A DNA stretch of 64,000 nucleotides from SYOC01 sp964441775 (GTDB taxonomy: Bacteria > Desulfobacterota > Binatia > Bin18). The stretch spans positions 1 to 64,000 of the forward strand of contig CAYTVL010000003.1 of assembly GCA_964441775.1 (NCBI GenBank). Direction: 5' to 3'. A program made the translations under genes and the position numbers. The notes beneath the pieces were generated by a model. It was not told where the DNA came from. It was given only the letters and a program-made list of their open reading frames with translations, and did not search any database. Below, piece after piece: positions 40,316 through 49,986 of the stretch; within the stretch, counting starts at the first letter, position 1; each line of letters starts with the position of its first letter.

Positions 40316-41263
40316 TTATCCTCGCCCCGGAGCTAAAGCAGGAGCCTGTCCAGCAGTTAACTGCTGGCGGCGTTCTCGGCGCAACATGGTGAACACATAC
40401 AAGCCCAACGTTAACATCGTCAATAAACCAGCCACTTGCACGATACGGAGGATCATCACTCCATATTTCCCAGCCGCAGGATCGTAGTGGAAACACAGGA
40501 GCAGGACTTGATCGACAAAAGCGCCGATTTTGCCAGCCGACGCTTCCACAAGCCCCAACCGCACATCTCGCGGGGCATATTCAATCCCGTAGAAGTAGTG
40601 AGAAATCTTCCCTTGCGGCGTGATGATCATAATGCCGCTCGCGTGCGCGAACTGCCGCGCCTGCTGATCGTAGGTGTAACGGAAGCCTACACTGCTTGTC
40701 AGCTTTTGAATAGCGTCGTCTTCTCCGGTGAGGAAATGCCAGCCTGTTTCCGCCCCGTCGCGTCGATAACTCTCCAAGTAGGTTTTTTTCTTTTGCGCCG
40801 CCAACGGCGGTTTTTCTCTGGAATCAAAACTCACCGTCAACACGGTAAATTCGTTTCCGGCGGAAAAGGATAGGGTGCGCAACGTTCTTACCAACCCGTT
40901 CAATACCAAGGTGCAGAGCATCGGACAGTCATAATAGGCGAGCGACAAGATCACTGGCTTGTCGCCAAAGTATTGTCGCAATTGCACGGGATTGCCGGCT
41001 TCATCCTTAAAGGGCAGATCAAGCGGTAATTGCTCGCCGAGCCGTTGATCGAAGCCAACCTGAGGAACTGGATTAAAAGACGCCGGTGCAGTGGGGTCCT
41101 GCCACGCCATCAGATTGCCGCCAGGACCAGCGCCGGGAAGAGCGAGGGCTCGCGTCGAGGAGAGTACGCACAGACTGAAAGCAAGTATCCCTGGTAGATA
41201 GAAAAACAAGCGCTGCCGTTTTTTTCTTGCAAGAGACTGATCATTCATGAATAACATCGTCAT
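40316..41263 (-). CDS. SCO1/SenC-family copper chaperone
   Basis: About 310-315 residues; ATG 41248 (MNDQS) and the upstream start 41263 are both possible. N-terminal TM anchor or signal (FFYLPGILAFSLCVLSSTRALA). The thioredoxin-fold domain has the copper motif CPMLC (in LAYYDCPMLCTLVLNG) and the distal His region (QFAHASGIMIITPQG). A C-terminal TM helix is present (MILRIVQVAGLLTMLTLGLYVF). It delivers copper to the CuA centre of subunit II, which is encoded next in the operon. Confidence 0.9.
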   Translation of the reverse strand: MTMLFMNDQSLARKKRQRLFFYLPGILAFSLCVLSSTRALALPGAGPGGNLMAWQDPTAPASFNPVPQVGFDQRLGEQLPLDLPFKDEAGNPVQLRQYFGDKPVILSLAYYDCPMLCTLVLNGLVRTLRTLSFSAGNEFTVLTVSFDSREKPPLAAQKKKTYLESYRRDGAETGWHFLTGEDDAIQKLTSSVGFRYTYDQQARQFAHASGIMIITPQGKISHYFYGIEYAPRDVRLGLVEASAGKIGAFVDQVLLLCFHYDPAAGKYGVMILRIVQVAGLLTMLTLGLYVFTMLRRERRQQLTAGQAPALAPGRG

Positions 41264-41290
41264 TCAGCTTTGCTCATGCGTGAGCTTTCG

Positions 41291-41683
41291 TTACTGGGCC
41301 GCGCTGCTCCGCGCTGGTAATCCACGCTCCGCGAGCACTTCCATTGCGCGTTCTACCGGAATGCTCACCACGCCAGCCTCTTTATCGACCCAGTGGTAGG
41401 TATTCAACACCGCGCTTTCAGTTTGTCGCAGTTGTCTGAGCTCCTGGCTCGGGGCAACTTGCAACCGTGGAGCAGGGGGCTGCTGGTCGGCATTCGCGAG
41501 CCGAGACAGCGGCACGTCATTGCGCTCCTGATTCATCTTTAAAAAATCAAGCAAAAATCCCATGGCGGCAAAAGAAAAAACGGTCACGATTACCATCACA
41601 ATGGCGAACGCAATAACCGGCTTCAAGTTCACCATGCTTATTTCATGACCAATACTTTCATGCTCAGTGGTGCGTGACTCCAT
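41291..41683 (-). CDS. Small membrane-anchored protein of the ACIII-caa3 operon
   Basis: 130 residues: one TM helix near the N-terminus (KPVIAFAIVMVIVTVFSFAAMGFLLDFL) and a Pro/Gln-rich periplasmic stretch ending in NTYHWVDKEAGVVSIPVERAMEVLAERGLP. The segment W-x-D-x5-V-x-IP-x-x-RAM is typical of a small unnamed protein found between Alternative Complex III and oxidase genes. Position 18 bases from actF and AGAGG before ATG show that it belongs to the operon. Assembly or accessory subunit is likely, but the role is not established by sequence. Confidence 0.7.
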   Translation of the reverse strand: MESRTTEHESIGHEISMVNLKPVIAFAIVMVIVTVFSFAAMGFLLDFLKMNQERNDVPLSRLANADQQPPAPRLQVAPSQELRQLRQTESAVLNTYHWVDKEAGVVSIPVERAMEVLAERGLPARSSAAQ

Positions 41684-41701
41684 ATCTCAACCTCTTGCGT
41701 T

Positions 41702-42880
41702 CTAGGCGTGCTCTAGCGCTTGTTCCGCTTCAGTAAATGGATCGGGCAGCGGCGCTAGCGGACGTTTCTTCAGTTGTGCATAGAACGTGGACAACCAGAA
41801 TCCGCCGATTCCCACCGGGACGGTGAGGTCGAGCCAATGAAAATGGATGCCATCTGGATAAAACGCCGGGGAGATCCACCAGTACAGATCAACAAAACGC
41901 ATGAAGATAATGAAGCCGGCAATCTTCACCAGCGCGTTTTTCCGCATCTTATTATTCCGAGACAACAAAAGAAAGAACGGCACGACGAAGTGGAAGACGA
42001 CTAAGCAGACGGCGACCGCTTTCCATCCTCCCGCAATCCGATGCACGTACCAGATAATTTCCTCTGGCAAATTGCCGGACCATACGATGATGAATTGCGA
42101 AAACATCCCATAGGTCCAGAACACCACGAAACCGTGCGTGAGCTTGCCCAGGTCATGAAAATGTTTTTCCGTCACCACGTGAGAGAGTGGCTCGTACCGC
42201 GATAACCACGTCGTGACACCGATCATGACCGTAAGCATCGCCAGCGCTTGACAGACAATGAAGAAGAGCCCGTAGAGAGTGGAATACCAATGGGGTTCGA
42301 GCGACATGAGTAAGTCGAAAGAAGCGAAGGTTGAGGTGAGAAAATAAATCACCACCCCTGGCCCACTCAGGTTTTCCATTCGGCGAACGATGGATAAATT
42401 CGGCGTCCGGTCGAGTTCGCCGGACCATTTGTACAAGTACGCAGCGAGGGTCAACCAAATAGAAAAGTACACGCCGATGCGAATGATAAAAAACGTTGGA
42501 TTGAGGTAGCCAGCCTTTTGTTGAAGTACGGCGCTATGCGCTACGTGCTCAGGATTCGCCCACTCATAGATTTTTGGCAAGCCGAAAAGGATCGGCAGCA
42601 CGAGCAACGCGATAAGCGGCAGCACTCGCATGCCGGCTTCGAGTTGTCTCCTGGTCGCTTCACCCCAATCACCACCAGTGAGGTTGTGCGCCATGACTCC
42701 GGCCAAACAACCCAAGGTTAGGTTGAACCAGAAGATGTAACCGAACAAATAAGAACGAAAGAACTGTTCGGGATTAATGAAACCGCCAACCACGGTCAGT
42801 GCTGCGCCGATGACGCCAACGGTGAGCCAGCGCCTCTGCGCGTTTTCCAGTATAGGTTGAATCGAATCACCGTTGTTCAT
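41702..42880 (-). CDS. actF: Alternative Complex III subunit ActF (NrfD-like membrane subunit)
   Basis: 392 residues with about ten TM helices. Contains FRSYLFGYIFWFNLTLGCLAGVMAHNLTGGDWG, typical of ActF, and later WSGNLPEEIIWYVHRIAGGWKAVAVCLVVFHFVVPFFLLL. ActF and ActC are related to polysulfide reductase NrfD subunits and form the quinol-binding membrane part of the complex that replaces cytochrome bc1. The ATG overlaps the actE stop by four bases. Confidence 0.9.
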   Translation of the reverse strand: MNNGDSIQPILENAQRRWLTVGVIGAALTVVGGFINPEQFFRSYLFGYIFWFNLTLGCLAGVMAHNLTGGDWGEATRRQLEAGMRVLPLIALLVLPILFGLPKIYEWANPEHVAHSAVLQQKAGYLNPTFFIIRIGVYFSIWLTLAAYLYKWSGELDRTPNLSIVRRMENLSGPGVVIYFLTSTFASFDLLMSLEPHWYSTLYGLFFIVCQALAMLTVMIGVTTWLSRYEPLSHVVTEKHFHDLGKLTHGFVVFWTYGMFSQFIIVWSGNLPEEIIWYVHRIAGGWKAVAVCLVVFHFVVPFFLLLSRNNKMRKNALVKIAGFIIFMRFVDLYWWISPAFYPDGIHFHWLDLTVPVGIGGFWLSTFYAQLKKRPLAPLPDPFTEAEQALEHA

Positions 42881-43467
42881 TCGTGCGATCCAGTCAATTT
42901 TTGACGCTCTTCGGTGGGAACGTCCGCTAAAGTTGCATGTTGGCTTAATTGCAAAGCGCGAATGTACGCAATGATCGCCCAGCGATCTTTCGCTGGTACG
43001 CGATCAGCATAGTCGAACATTACTCCGAACCCGTTGGAAATCACGGTAAAAAAGTAGCCGGGAGGAGCTTCCCGCAAGCGGGCTTCATGAAACGACGGCG
43101 GATGTTTGAGTCCCCGCTGGACGATCATGCCTTCGCCGTTGCCCAACTGTCCATGACAGGGAGAGCAATAAATATTGAAGCGTTCCTGACCGCGCGCCAA
43201 CACCTCTTTGGTGATCGGAAACGGGAAGGTCGTCGCCGGAGCGCCATTCTCTCTACCTTTGTACAAGTGTTCGTCCTCTTGCAGATCGCCACGAGCGACG
43301 ACGCCTTCGACAAGAGGACGAGCGGAACGGCCATCCGCAAAGAATGGGTTCTCTCGATAGGGCCTAAACTTCGGTTGGTCGTGCATGTCTTGGCGACATC
43401 CGGCCAGGAACAAGAAGCAACCCAGCACGGTCCCGGTGAATACAAAGTTCTTCATGGAAATGGGCAC
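42877..43467 (-). CDS. actE: Alternative Complex III subunit ActE (monohaem cytochrome c lipoprotein)
   Basis: About 196 residues from GTG 43467, which is one base after the actD stop and has GAGG at the right distance; ATG 43455 is an alternative. A lipoprotein signal (FVFTGTVLGCFLFLAGC) is followed by QPKFRPYRENPFFADGRSARP, a conserved ActE segment, and one haem site CSPCH (in NIYCSPCHGQLGNGEG) with a later Met ligand. It passes electrons from the complex, here probably to the haem c of the caa3 oxidase. The longer open frame upstream is antisense to actD and is rejected. Confidence 0.88.
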   Translation of the reverse strand: MPISMKNFVFTGTVLGCFLFLAGCRQDMHDQPKFRPYRENPFFADGRSARPLVEGVVARGDLQEDEHLYKGRENGAPATTFPFPITKEVLARGQERFNIYCSPCHGQLGNGEGMIVQRGLKHPPSFHEARLREAPPGYFFTVISNGFGVMFDYADRVPAKDRWAIIAYIRALQLSQHATLADVPTEERQKLTGSHE

Positions 43468-43468
43468 G

Positions 43469-44020
43469 TTATTCCTCAACCTCAGAAACCTCATAAGGAT
43501 GAAGTCCTTCAAGAAACTTTTTCGTCTCTTCAGGATTAAACTTCGGATCTGTCGCTTCAATGCAGAGAAAGAACCGATCCACCATGGCATGCGAAAAACG
43601 CTCAACATTGAAGACCGGATGATACGGCGTTGGAAAGCCATTAATCATCAACATGCTGATGGCGGCAGTGAGTCCGCCTAAGAGGATTGTGGTTTCGTAC
43701 GCCACCGGAATAAACGCCGGCCAACTAAAGTACGGCTTTCCTCCGACCATGATGGGGTAGGCAAGGACCGACACCCAATACTCAAGCCCAAAACCGAGCG
43801 CCGTGCCCAGTAAGGAGCCAATGAGTACGCAGAGTGGAACCAGACTCTTCGGCAATTTCAGCGCTTCATCCATTCCATGAATGGGGAATGGCGAATAGGC
43901 GTCCACATCTTTATATCCCGCCTCGCGAGTACGATGGGCGGCGGCGAGTAATTCATCGGCGGAAGCAAATTCCGCCATCACTCCGTGTAAGGAGGCAGTA
44001 GTGGCGACTTGCGTGCTCAT
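43469..44020 (-). CDS. actD: Alternative Complex III subunit ActD (DUF3341)
   Basis: 183 residues. The typical DUF3341 opening is present: VMAEFASADELLAAAHRTREAGYKDVDAYSPFPIHGMDEAL, followed by two TM helices (LVPLCVLIGSLLGTALGFGLEYW; PVAYETTILLGGLTAAISMLMI) and GFPTPYHPVFNVERFSHA. A small membrane subunit of Alternative Complex III. Start overlaps the actC stop by four bases. Confidence 0.9.
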   Translation of the reverse strand: MSTQVATTASLHGVMAEFASADELLAAAHRTREAGYKDVDAYSPFPIHGMDEALKLPKSLVPLCVLIGSLLGTALGFGLEYWVSVLAYPIMVGGKPYFSWPAFIPVAYETTILLGGLTAAISMLMINGFPTPYHPVFNVERFSHAMVDRFFLCIEATDPKFNPEETKKFLEGLHPYEVSEVEE

Positions 44021-45441
44021 GCCGCAGCCTCCTCAGCTTCATGCTTTTTTCCGTGACCGTTCTTCGTCTCAAAGAACAAGCTGCGAACTTCAGCGATGGA
44101 AATAACCGGCGCCACACGGAGGAATAACAACATCATGAGGACAAAGAACCCAAGCGTTCCTGTGAATGTCCCCCAGTCCCATCGTGTTGGATGATACATG
44201 CCCCACGAGGAGGGGAGGAAATCGCGATGCAGGCTCGTCACCACAATGACGAACCGCTCAAGCCACATGCCGATGTTGATCGACATCGAAACCCAGAACA
44301 AGGCCGAAATGTTCGCGCGGATGCCACGGAACCATAACAGTTGGGGAAAGATCACATTGAAAAGAATCAGCGACCAATACGACCACCAGTAGGGCCCAGT
44401 CATACGGTTATGAATCATGAACCCTTCATAGGGGCTGGCGCTATAAAAACCCATGAATGCTTCTATCGTATAGCCATAAGCGACGAAGAGCCCCGTCGCT
44501 AACATCACTTTCGCCATGCAGTCAATGTGACGCATGGTAATGAAGTCTTCCAGATGCCAGACTTTTCGCATGGGGATGCCCAGGGTGAACACCATCGCGA
44601 AGCCTGCATAGATAGCGCCTGCAACAAAGTACGGCGGGAAGATCGTGGTGTGCCAACCCGGAATGACCGATACCGCAAAGTCAAGACTCACGATTGAATG
44701 GACAGACACGACGAGAGGGGTCGAGAGCCCGGCTAGAAGAAGGTAAGCGATTTCGTAATGATGCCAATGGCGCGCAGACCCTCGCCAGCCCATGGCCAGC
44801 ATCCCATAGGCGACTTTACCAAATCTGGTTTTCGCCCGTTCCCGCAACACCGCGAAGTCAGGGATGAGACCAACGATCCAGAACACCGCGGAAATCGTCA
44901 AATACGTGGCGACCGCGAACACGTCCCAAATCAGCGGGCTGCGAAACTGCGGCCACACACCCATCGTGCTGGGATAGGGAAACAGCCAGTAGGCCGCGAG
45001 CCAGGGCCTTCCTGTATGCAGCAAGGGAAACATGCCAGCGCACATGACAGCGAAGATCGTCATCGTTTCGGCGAAACGGTTAATCGAGGTGCGCCAGTGT
45101 TGATTGAGTAACAGCAACACGGCGGAAATCAGTGTCCCCGCGTGACCGATACCGATCCACCACACAAAGTTGATGATGGCGAAGCCCCAGCCGATCGGAA
45201 TGGTGATGCCCCAGATGCCTGTTCCGACCAGCAGCAGCACGGTCGCGGAGAGCCCGAGGACGTTAAAGAACACAAAGGCGATAAAGGCCCAGAAATACCA
45301 AAACGTTGGCACATGAGTTGAGAGAATCACATCACTGATCTTTTCAGTGATCGACTTGTAGGAGTTCCCCGGCAAGATCAGCGGGTGAATCACTTCCTCA
45401 GGGGCCTGTTGTTCAGGGGCGGAATGCGCCACACTAGCCAT
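44017..45441 (-). CDS. actC: Alternative Complex III subunit ActC (NrfD-like quinol-site subunit)
   Basis: 474 residues from ATG 45441 (GGAG seven bases upstream); a TTG six bases earlier is less likely. About ten TM helices. Conserved segments are HPLILPGNSYKSITEKISD, GIGHAGTLISAVLLLLNQHWRTSINRFAE and WERFVIVVTSLHRDFLPSSWGMYHPTRWD in the C-terminal half. It is the main quinol-oxidising membrane subunit, paralogous to ActF. Overlaps actB by eight bases. Confidence 0.92.
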   Translation of the reverse strand: MASVAHSAPEQQAPEEVIHPLILPGNSYKSITEKISDVILSTHVPTFWYFWAFIAFVFFNVLGLSATVLLLVGTGIWGITIPIGWGFAIINFVWWIGIGHAGTLISAVLLLLNQHWRTSINRFAETMTIFAVMCAGMFPLLHTGRPWLAAYWLFPYPSTMGVWPQFRSPLIWDVFAVATYLTISAVFWIVGLIPDFAVLRERAKTRFGKVAYGMLAMGWRGSARHWHHYEIAYLLLAGLSTPLVVSVHSIVSLDFAVSVIPGWHTTIFPPYFVAGAIYAGFAMVFTLGIPMRKVWHLEDFITMRHIDCMAKVMLATGLFVAYGYTIEAFMGFYSASPYEGFMIHNRMTGPYWWSYWSLILFNVIFPQLLWFRGIRANISALFWVSMSINIGMWLERFVIVVTSLHRDFLPSSWGMYHPTRWDWGTFTGTLGFFVLMMLLFLRVAPVISIAEVRSLFFETKNGHGKKHEAEEAAA

Positions 45442-48439
45442 TGTCAATCTCCGGGTTGGGATTCCTCAAACGAGCGAGATAGGTCGTGCGAGGCCTGGTG
45501 TTTAACTCTGTCAACAATCCGTAGTTCAGCGGCGTCGCTTTCAATTTCGCCACTGCACTGTCTTTATTGTTGATATCGCCGAAGACAATTGCTTCCGCGG
45601 GACACGCCGCCTGGCACGCCGTCACGATCTCACCCTCTTGGATTTTCCGATCTTCTTTCTCCGAGGTGATGCGTGCGAAATTGATGCGTTGCACGCAATA
45701 GGTGCACTTCTCCATGACACCGCGGCTGCGAACGGAAACATTGGGATTGCGTTGCAGCTTCAGGGTGGGCGTGTCCCAGTCTTGGAAGAGCAAGAAATTA
45801 AAACGCCGCACTTTATACGGACAGTTGTTCGAGCAGTACCGCGTGCCTACGCAGCGGTTATAGACCATGTCGTTGAGTCCTTCGTGGCTATGCGAAGTGG
45901 CGCCGACGGGGCAGACGGGTTCGCACGGCGCATTTTCACACTGCATGCAGGGCACGGGTTGGTGATAGACCTCTGGGTTGTCGGGGTCGCCGCCATAATA
46001 GCGGTCGACACGAATCCAGTGCATCTCACGACCGATGATAACTTGCTCTTTCCCGACGACGGGAATGTTATTCTCGGATTGACACGCCGTCATGCACGCC
46101 CCGCAGCCGATGCAGGCGGTGGTGTCGATTGTCATGCCCCAGGCATTCCCCTCATATTTCACTTCCGGATACAGCGTCAGTTCCGGCGGCGGATCTTCCG
46201 CCATTTCGCGGACAAAATCAGGATGTTGCTTGAAGTGTTCGAGCGTGCCGCTGCGGATGAGGTTGCGACCTTCTAAAGCATGGTGCTCCTGAGTGATGGC
46301 TAACGGATAGCGTTCACCAGTGCGATGGGCTATCGCCCCAGCGCCGAACCAAAGCGCGTCAGCCGTGCGCAGAGCGTATGCGTTGAACCCCATGCCAGAG
46401 CCGACACGTCCGGCATGCGTGCGTCCATAACCGAGGTGGACAGTTACCGCCTCGTCCGGATGTCCAGGCATGATGGCGACTGCTGTGCGGACGGTCCGTC
46501 CCTTATAGGAGAGATCAATCACCTCTTCGCTAGAAAAACGCAATCGCTCCGCCGTGGCTGGACTCATAAACGCGGCGTTGTCCCACGTCAATTTCGTCAA
46601 CTGCTTGGGCAACTCTTGCAACCATGCATTATTGGCGAACCGCCCATCCCAGATCGAAGGGTCAGGGCGAAAGATCACTTCGAGTGAGCCTTGGGAATTC
46701 GGAGCTTGCGACGGTTCGACATCGAGACGAGACCAGTCGCCGTTCGTCAGGGACACTGCTTTCGCGGCAAACGCGGTCCCCTCAATGACGCCATCGTGCA
46801 GAGCCCTACGCCAAGCGCGCTCAAAATCCCCACCGGAAAGTTGACCCTCCCAGTACTTGCGGACCAATTCGTAACCAGAGGCCGTCTGGTCCATCAGGGC
46901 GGCCACCATTTCGTGATGGGACTTGCTCCCGTAGAGAGGCGCGATAAGCGGTTGAATCACGGTGACCACGCCATCGTATGCCCGGGCGTCACTCCACGCT
47001 TCCAGTGAGTGAGACTCGGGAATATGCCAATGGCACTGCGCGGCCGTCTCATCTTCGTGCGAGCTACATTGCACCCGCAGAGCAACCTTTTCCAGCGCCG
47101 CAACGAAGCCCAGATCCACTGGAGCGTCGTACACCGGATTACCACCAAGAATCACCAACAGTTCAACTTTGCCAGCCTCCATGTCCTGCACGAGTTCCCG
47201 CAGGGAATCGAGCTGAGCGACGGGATTCGCTTGCACCGGCTCCGTGTAGATGACGGTTTTGCCCACGTTGCCCAAGGCAGAGTTCATGGCGTGCGCGATC
47301 GCGTGCACGGCGGGAGACTGCTGATCGCCCGCAATCACAATGCTGGCGCCAGTGTGTTTCTGCAAATCGCGCACGAGAGCGGCAATATGCTTACTATGCT
47401 TCGCTCCGTTTGCCCACTGACCCGAACGAATGTGGGCGAGCCCCATTTCCTTGGCAGCCGCACGAGCAAAGAGTTCCACCTCACTGGCTTTCATTGACCA
47501 GCGATGGTCCGCCACCGAGCCGGAGATAGACGGAGCGCTCTCCGCCATATACAGACGGTTCAGCTCGCCATGCTCATCCCGCACCTTTCGTTTTGCGGAA
47601 AAATCACGCGCATACCGCACACTGCCAGGCAGCGCAAATAAAAAGTCCGCATCAAGAGAAAGAATGACCGCAGCCTTATCGAAGCGGTAATGCGTATCAA
47701 CGTCGGCCCCGAAAGCGAGCTTTGCGCCAGCGCGAGCAGCATCGCGATTGATCGGCTCATATTGGTGCCAGCGGGCCTGGGGGAGATCCTTGAGTAGCGC
47801 TTGGAGCTGGCTGGCGAGCGTAGGCGAAGTCACGGTCTCCGTCAAAATGCGCAGCCCCGCGCCGTTCTTAGTGCGCTGGGCGTCCATCGCAGTTTTACTG
47901 ACGGCCAGAAAAGTGTCCCACGAGCTGAGGCGACGCGCATTGGTCACTATTTGAGCCCGATCAGGATCATACAACGCCAGCACAGCAGCCTGCGTCAACG
48001 CATCGGTCGAGCCAAGACTAGCGGGATGTTGCGGGTTGCCTTCGATCTTCGTGGGGCGGCCCGTATGACTTTCCACCAGCACCCCGGTTGCGACACCGCC
48101 GCGCAGCACCGCAGTCGCGTAGAACTGTGGACGGCCTGGCAGCACCGATTCCGGCGGCTTGGTATACGGAACGATGTGCTCTTCCGGTTGTTTAGTACAA
48201 GCGCTCAAGCCCGCCAAGGCGAGCGAAGCGCCCATGAGTTGAAGAAACCCTCGGCGACTGAGCGAGTCGGGCCATACAGAGGCATGCTGGGGAAATTCCT
48301 GTTCGAGAACTTCCTGGAACTCTTTCGTGTCGGCGAGTTCCTCAAGACTGCGCCAGTATTGAGGACCGCGACTTTCCGCAAGACGCGTGCGGATCGCCGC
48401 GAGATCGAGAGGCGTGCTGAACGTTCGTATTGTTGTCAT
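45434..48439 (-). CDS. actB: Alternative Complex III subunit ActB (molybdopterin-like plus 4x[4Fe-4S])
   Basis: About 1001 residues from ATG 48439, which overlaps the actA stop by four bases. A Tat-type signal sits unusually deep, near residues 68-95 (SLSRRGFLQLMGASLALAGLSAC). Then comes a large molybdopterin-oxidoreductase-like domain that in this family carries no cofactor, and a C-terminal ferredoxin domain with four cysteine clusters: CIGCGACMTAC, CMQCENAPCEPVC, CVGTRYCSNNC and CTYCVQRIN. The iron-sulfur part carries electrons from quinol toward ActA/ActE. Confidence 0.93.
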   Translation of the reverse strand: MTTIRTFSTPLDLAAIRTRLAESRGPQYWRSLEELADTKEFQEVLEQEFPQHASVWPDSLSRRGFLQLMGASLALAGLSACTKQPEEHIVPYTKPPESVLPGRPQFYATAVLRGGVATGVLVESHTGRPTKIEGNPQHPASLGSTDALTQAAVLALYDPDRAQIVTNARRLSSWDTFLAVSKTAMDAQRTKNGAGLRILTETVTSPTLASQLQALLKDLPQARWHQYEPINRDAARAGAKLAFGADVDTHYRFDKAAVILSLDADFLFALPGSVRYARDFSAKRKVRDEHGELNRLYMAESAPSISGSVADHRWSMKASEVELFARAAAKEMGLAHIRSGQWANGAKHSKHIAALVRDLQKHTGASIVIAGDQQSPAVHAIAHAMNSALGNVGKTVIYTEPVQANPVAQLDSLRELVQDMEAGKVELLVILGGNPVYDAPVDLGFVAALEKVALRVQCSSHEDETAAQCHWHIPESHSLEAWSDARAYDGVVTVIQPLIAPLYGSKSHHEMVAALMDQTASGYELVRKYWEGQLSGGDFERAWRRALHDGVIEGTAFAAKAVSLTNGDWSRLDVEPSQAPNSQGSLEVIFRPDPSIWDGRFANNAWLQELPKQLTKLTWDNAAFMSPATAERLRFSSEEVIDLSYKGRTVRTAVAIMPGHPDEAVTVHLGYGRTHAGRVGSGMGFNAYALRTADALWFGAGAIAHRTGERYPLAITQEHHALEGRNLIRSGTLEHFKQHPDFVREMAEDPPPELTLYPEVKYEGNAWGMTIDTTACIGCGACMTACQSENNIPVVGKEQVIIGREMHWIRVDRYYGGDPDNPEVYHQPVPCMQCENAPCEPVCPVGATSHSHEGLNDMVYNRCVGTRYCSNNCPYKVRRFNFLLFQDWDTPTLKLQRNPNVSVRSRGVMEKCTYCVQRINFARITSEKEDRKIQEGEIVTACQAACPAEAIVFGDINNKDSAVAKLKATPLNYGLLTELNTRPRTTYLARLRNPNPEIDNG

Positions 48440-49092
48440 CGGTGACAGATTGAGCAATCAGTCATCTTGCTCTTGTTAATATGATATTCCTTGACGAGCG
48501 CAGCTCCCTGAGCGAGCTGATCACTCGGCGGCTCCCAATCCATGCGGAAAACTTGCTCACGGGGACGAATGAATCGTTCAGGTTGGCGATGACATTCAAG
48601 ACACCACTGCATGTCCAGCGAGTTCACCTTCCACATCAGCGGCATTTGGTCCACCCGCCCATGACACGTCGCGCAACCGACGCCTTTTTTCACATGGATA
48701 CTGTGATTAAAGTAAACGAAGTCAGGTAAGTCATGAATGCGGACCCACTGAATCGCTTTGTCAGTGCGCCAACTTTCTCGAATGGGCTCTAGGATCGGCG
48801 CCTCGGTCCAGATCTGCGAATGGCAAGTCATACAGGTCTTGACCGCTGGAATGCCGGCGAACGCCGTCTGTTCCACCGAGATATGACAATAGCGACAATC
48901 GATTCCCAGCCCGCTCACGTGATGCTTGTGACTAAAAGGAACGACCTGTTCCTTGATCGCCCCAATATCGTTCACCCACGGAGAGCGGGCTATGACCATG
49001 ACGAGGGTTAGCAGTCCGCCTGCTAAGAGAGCACCACCAACAATGCTAAACTTCGCGAGGGTGTTGGAGCTCCGACGAAATATCTGAGCCAT
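48436..49092 (-). CDS. actA: Alternative Complex III subunit ActA (pentahaem cytochrome c)
   Basis: 218 residues. One N-terminal TM helix (FSIVGGALLAGGLLTLVMVIA) and five CxxCH haem sites: CRYCH, CMTCH, CATCH, CLECH and CSICH. The order and the pattern PFSHKHHVSGLGIDCRYCH, FNHSIHVKKGVGCATCHG fit ActA. First gene of the 12-gene minus-strand operon; the upstream 49093-49745 region must carry its promoter. Confidence 0.93.
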   Translation of the reverse strand: MAQIFRRSSNTLAKFSIVGGALLAGGLLTLVMVIARSPWVNDIGAIKEQVVPFSHKHHVSGLGIDCRYCHISVEQTAFAGIPAVKTCMTCHSQIWTEAPILEPIRESWRTDKAIQWVRIHDLPDFVYFNHSIHVKKGVGCATCHGRVDQMPLMWKVNSLDMQWCLECHRQPERFIRPREQVFRMDWEPPSDQLAQGAALVKEYHINKSKMTDCSICHR

Positions 49093-49745
49093 CGAAACGC
49101 CTTCTTAATTATCGTCTAAAACGGGACAATGTCCCATTGCCGCCCTAAACTACAGAAAACTAAAAAAAACGCTAGAGCCCGTGAGGAAGAGACCTGTCCT
49201 TCCCCTCTCCCGTACCAAGTGTTCACCCTTTTATTCGCCATCTATGCCTCTACCTCATTCCTATGATGCCTTCAGGAGTTAGGCTCTTTGTCACGCGAGC
49301 AAGGTTCGCTTTCTCGTTCGAGAATCAATTAGGGGTTGTGAGTTTACGTAGAAGGAAAAATCATAAATTTTTCCTTCCCCTCGCAGTCAACTCCTATACA
49401 GCTAGAAGAATACCTTTCGGAGCAAGTCGACGACCGTCCCTCTGAATCGCTTCGCCGTTCAGGCATGAGCGTACGATTACCGTCAATTCTCACTCTTCCC
49501 CCCAAAATTGGCGCCTACTATACAGAAAGATTACAGAACGAGCAAATGGTGAGGCGCACGCGCTACTCTCAGTGGGGCCTTCTCTCTGCCATGCGCCGAT
49601 GAAATGGAACAATCTTTCGCCTTTTTGTTAACACAATGGGATAACAAAGAGTGAGAGCAGCACCCACACGAACATTGGACTTGCCAAACAGACGGACTCC
49701 AAGGTAAGATCAGTCCTCATTGTAAACGCCCGATTTCTCCCTCAT
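49093..49745. other. 653-base intergenic region between actA and tRNA-Met
   Basis: No convincing gene. It has several A/T-rich stretches and must contain the operon promoter reading left. One inverted repeat, TTTGTTA (49624-49630) and TAACAAA (49642-49648) with an 11-base loop, could be an operator. TTGCCA (49681) and TAAGAT (49705) at 18 bases make a weak promoter candidate for the tRNA. A 60-codon plus-strand frame at 49263 has no ribosome site and is not listed. Confidence 0.35.
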
Positions 49746-49822
49746 GGCGGCGTAGCTCAGTAGGCTAGAGCGAGGGTCTCATAATCCCTAGGTCGGCAGT
49801 TCGATTCTGCCCGCCGCTACCA
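49746..49822 (+). tRNA. tRNA-Met (CAU)
   Basis: 77 bases with all four arms: acceptor GGCGGCG/CGCCGCT (first pair G-U), D-arm GCTC/GAGC, anticodon stem AGGGT/(T)CCCT with loop CTCATAA (anticodon CAT), T-arm GGCAG-TTCGATT-CTGCC and encoded CCA. The missing C1-A72 mismatch and the lack of three G-C pairs in the anticodon stem speak against initiator tRNA. Elongator Met is most likely; a lysidine-modified Ile2 cannot be fully excluded. Confidence 0.9.
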
Positions 49823-49986
49823 ATCTTTTCAGACGTTGCTAGGACCTTCCAAACCGCTCTTCATAAGGTGGATTCGGATCAGTTGCGAGGCGTTCGCAGC
49901 GAGGGTCTCAGTAGACGGTTGCGCTCGGGGTGCGGTATGTTGTCCGGCGCACTTAGGTGACAAATGGCTCATAATAAGGAGCGTGT

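Noticed and set aside
45638..46276. 212-codon plus-strand frame opposite actB
   Set aside because: Shadow of the ferredoxin domain of actB.
49263..49445. 60-codon frame in the actA-tRNA gap
   Set aside because: No ribosome site, basic low-complexity sequence and no likeness to a known family.
49746..49822. Initiator tRNA reading of the CAU tRNA
   Set aside because: No C1-A72 mismatch (G1-U72 instead) and no run of three G-C pairs in the anticodon stem.
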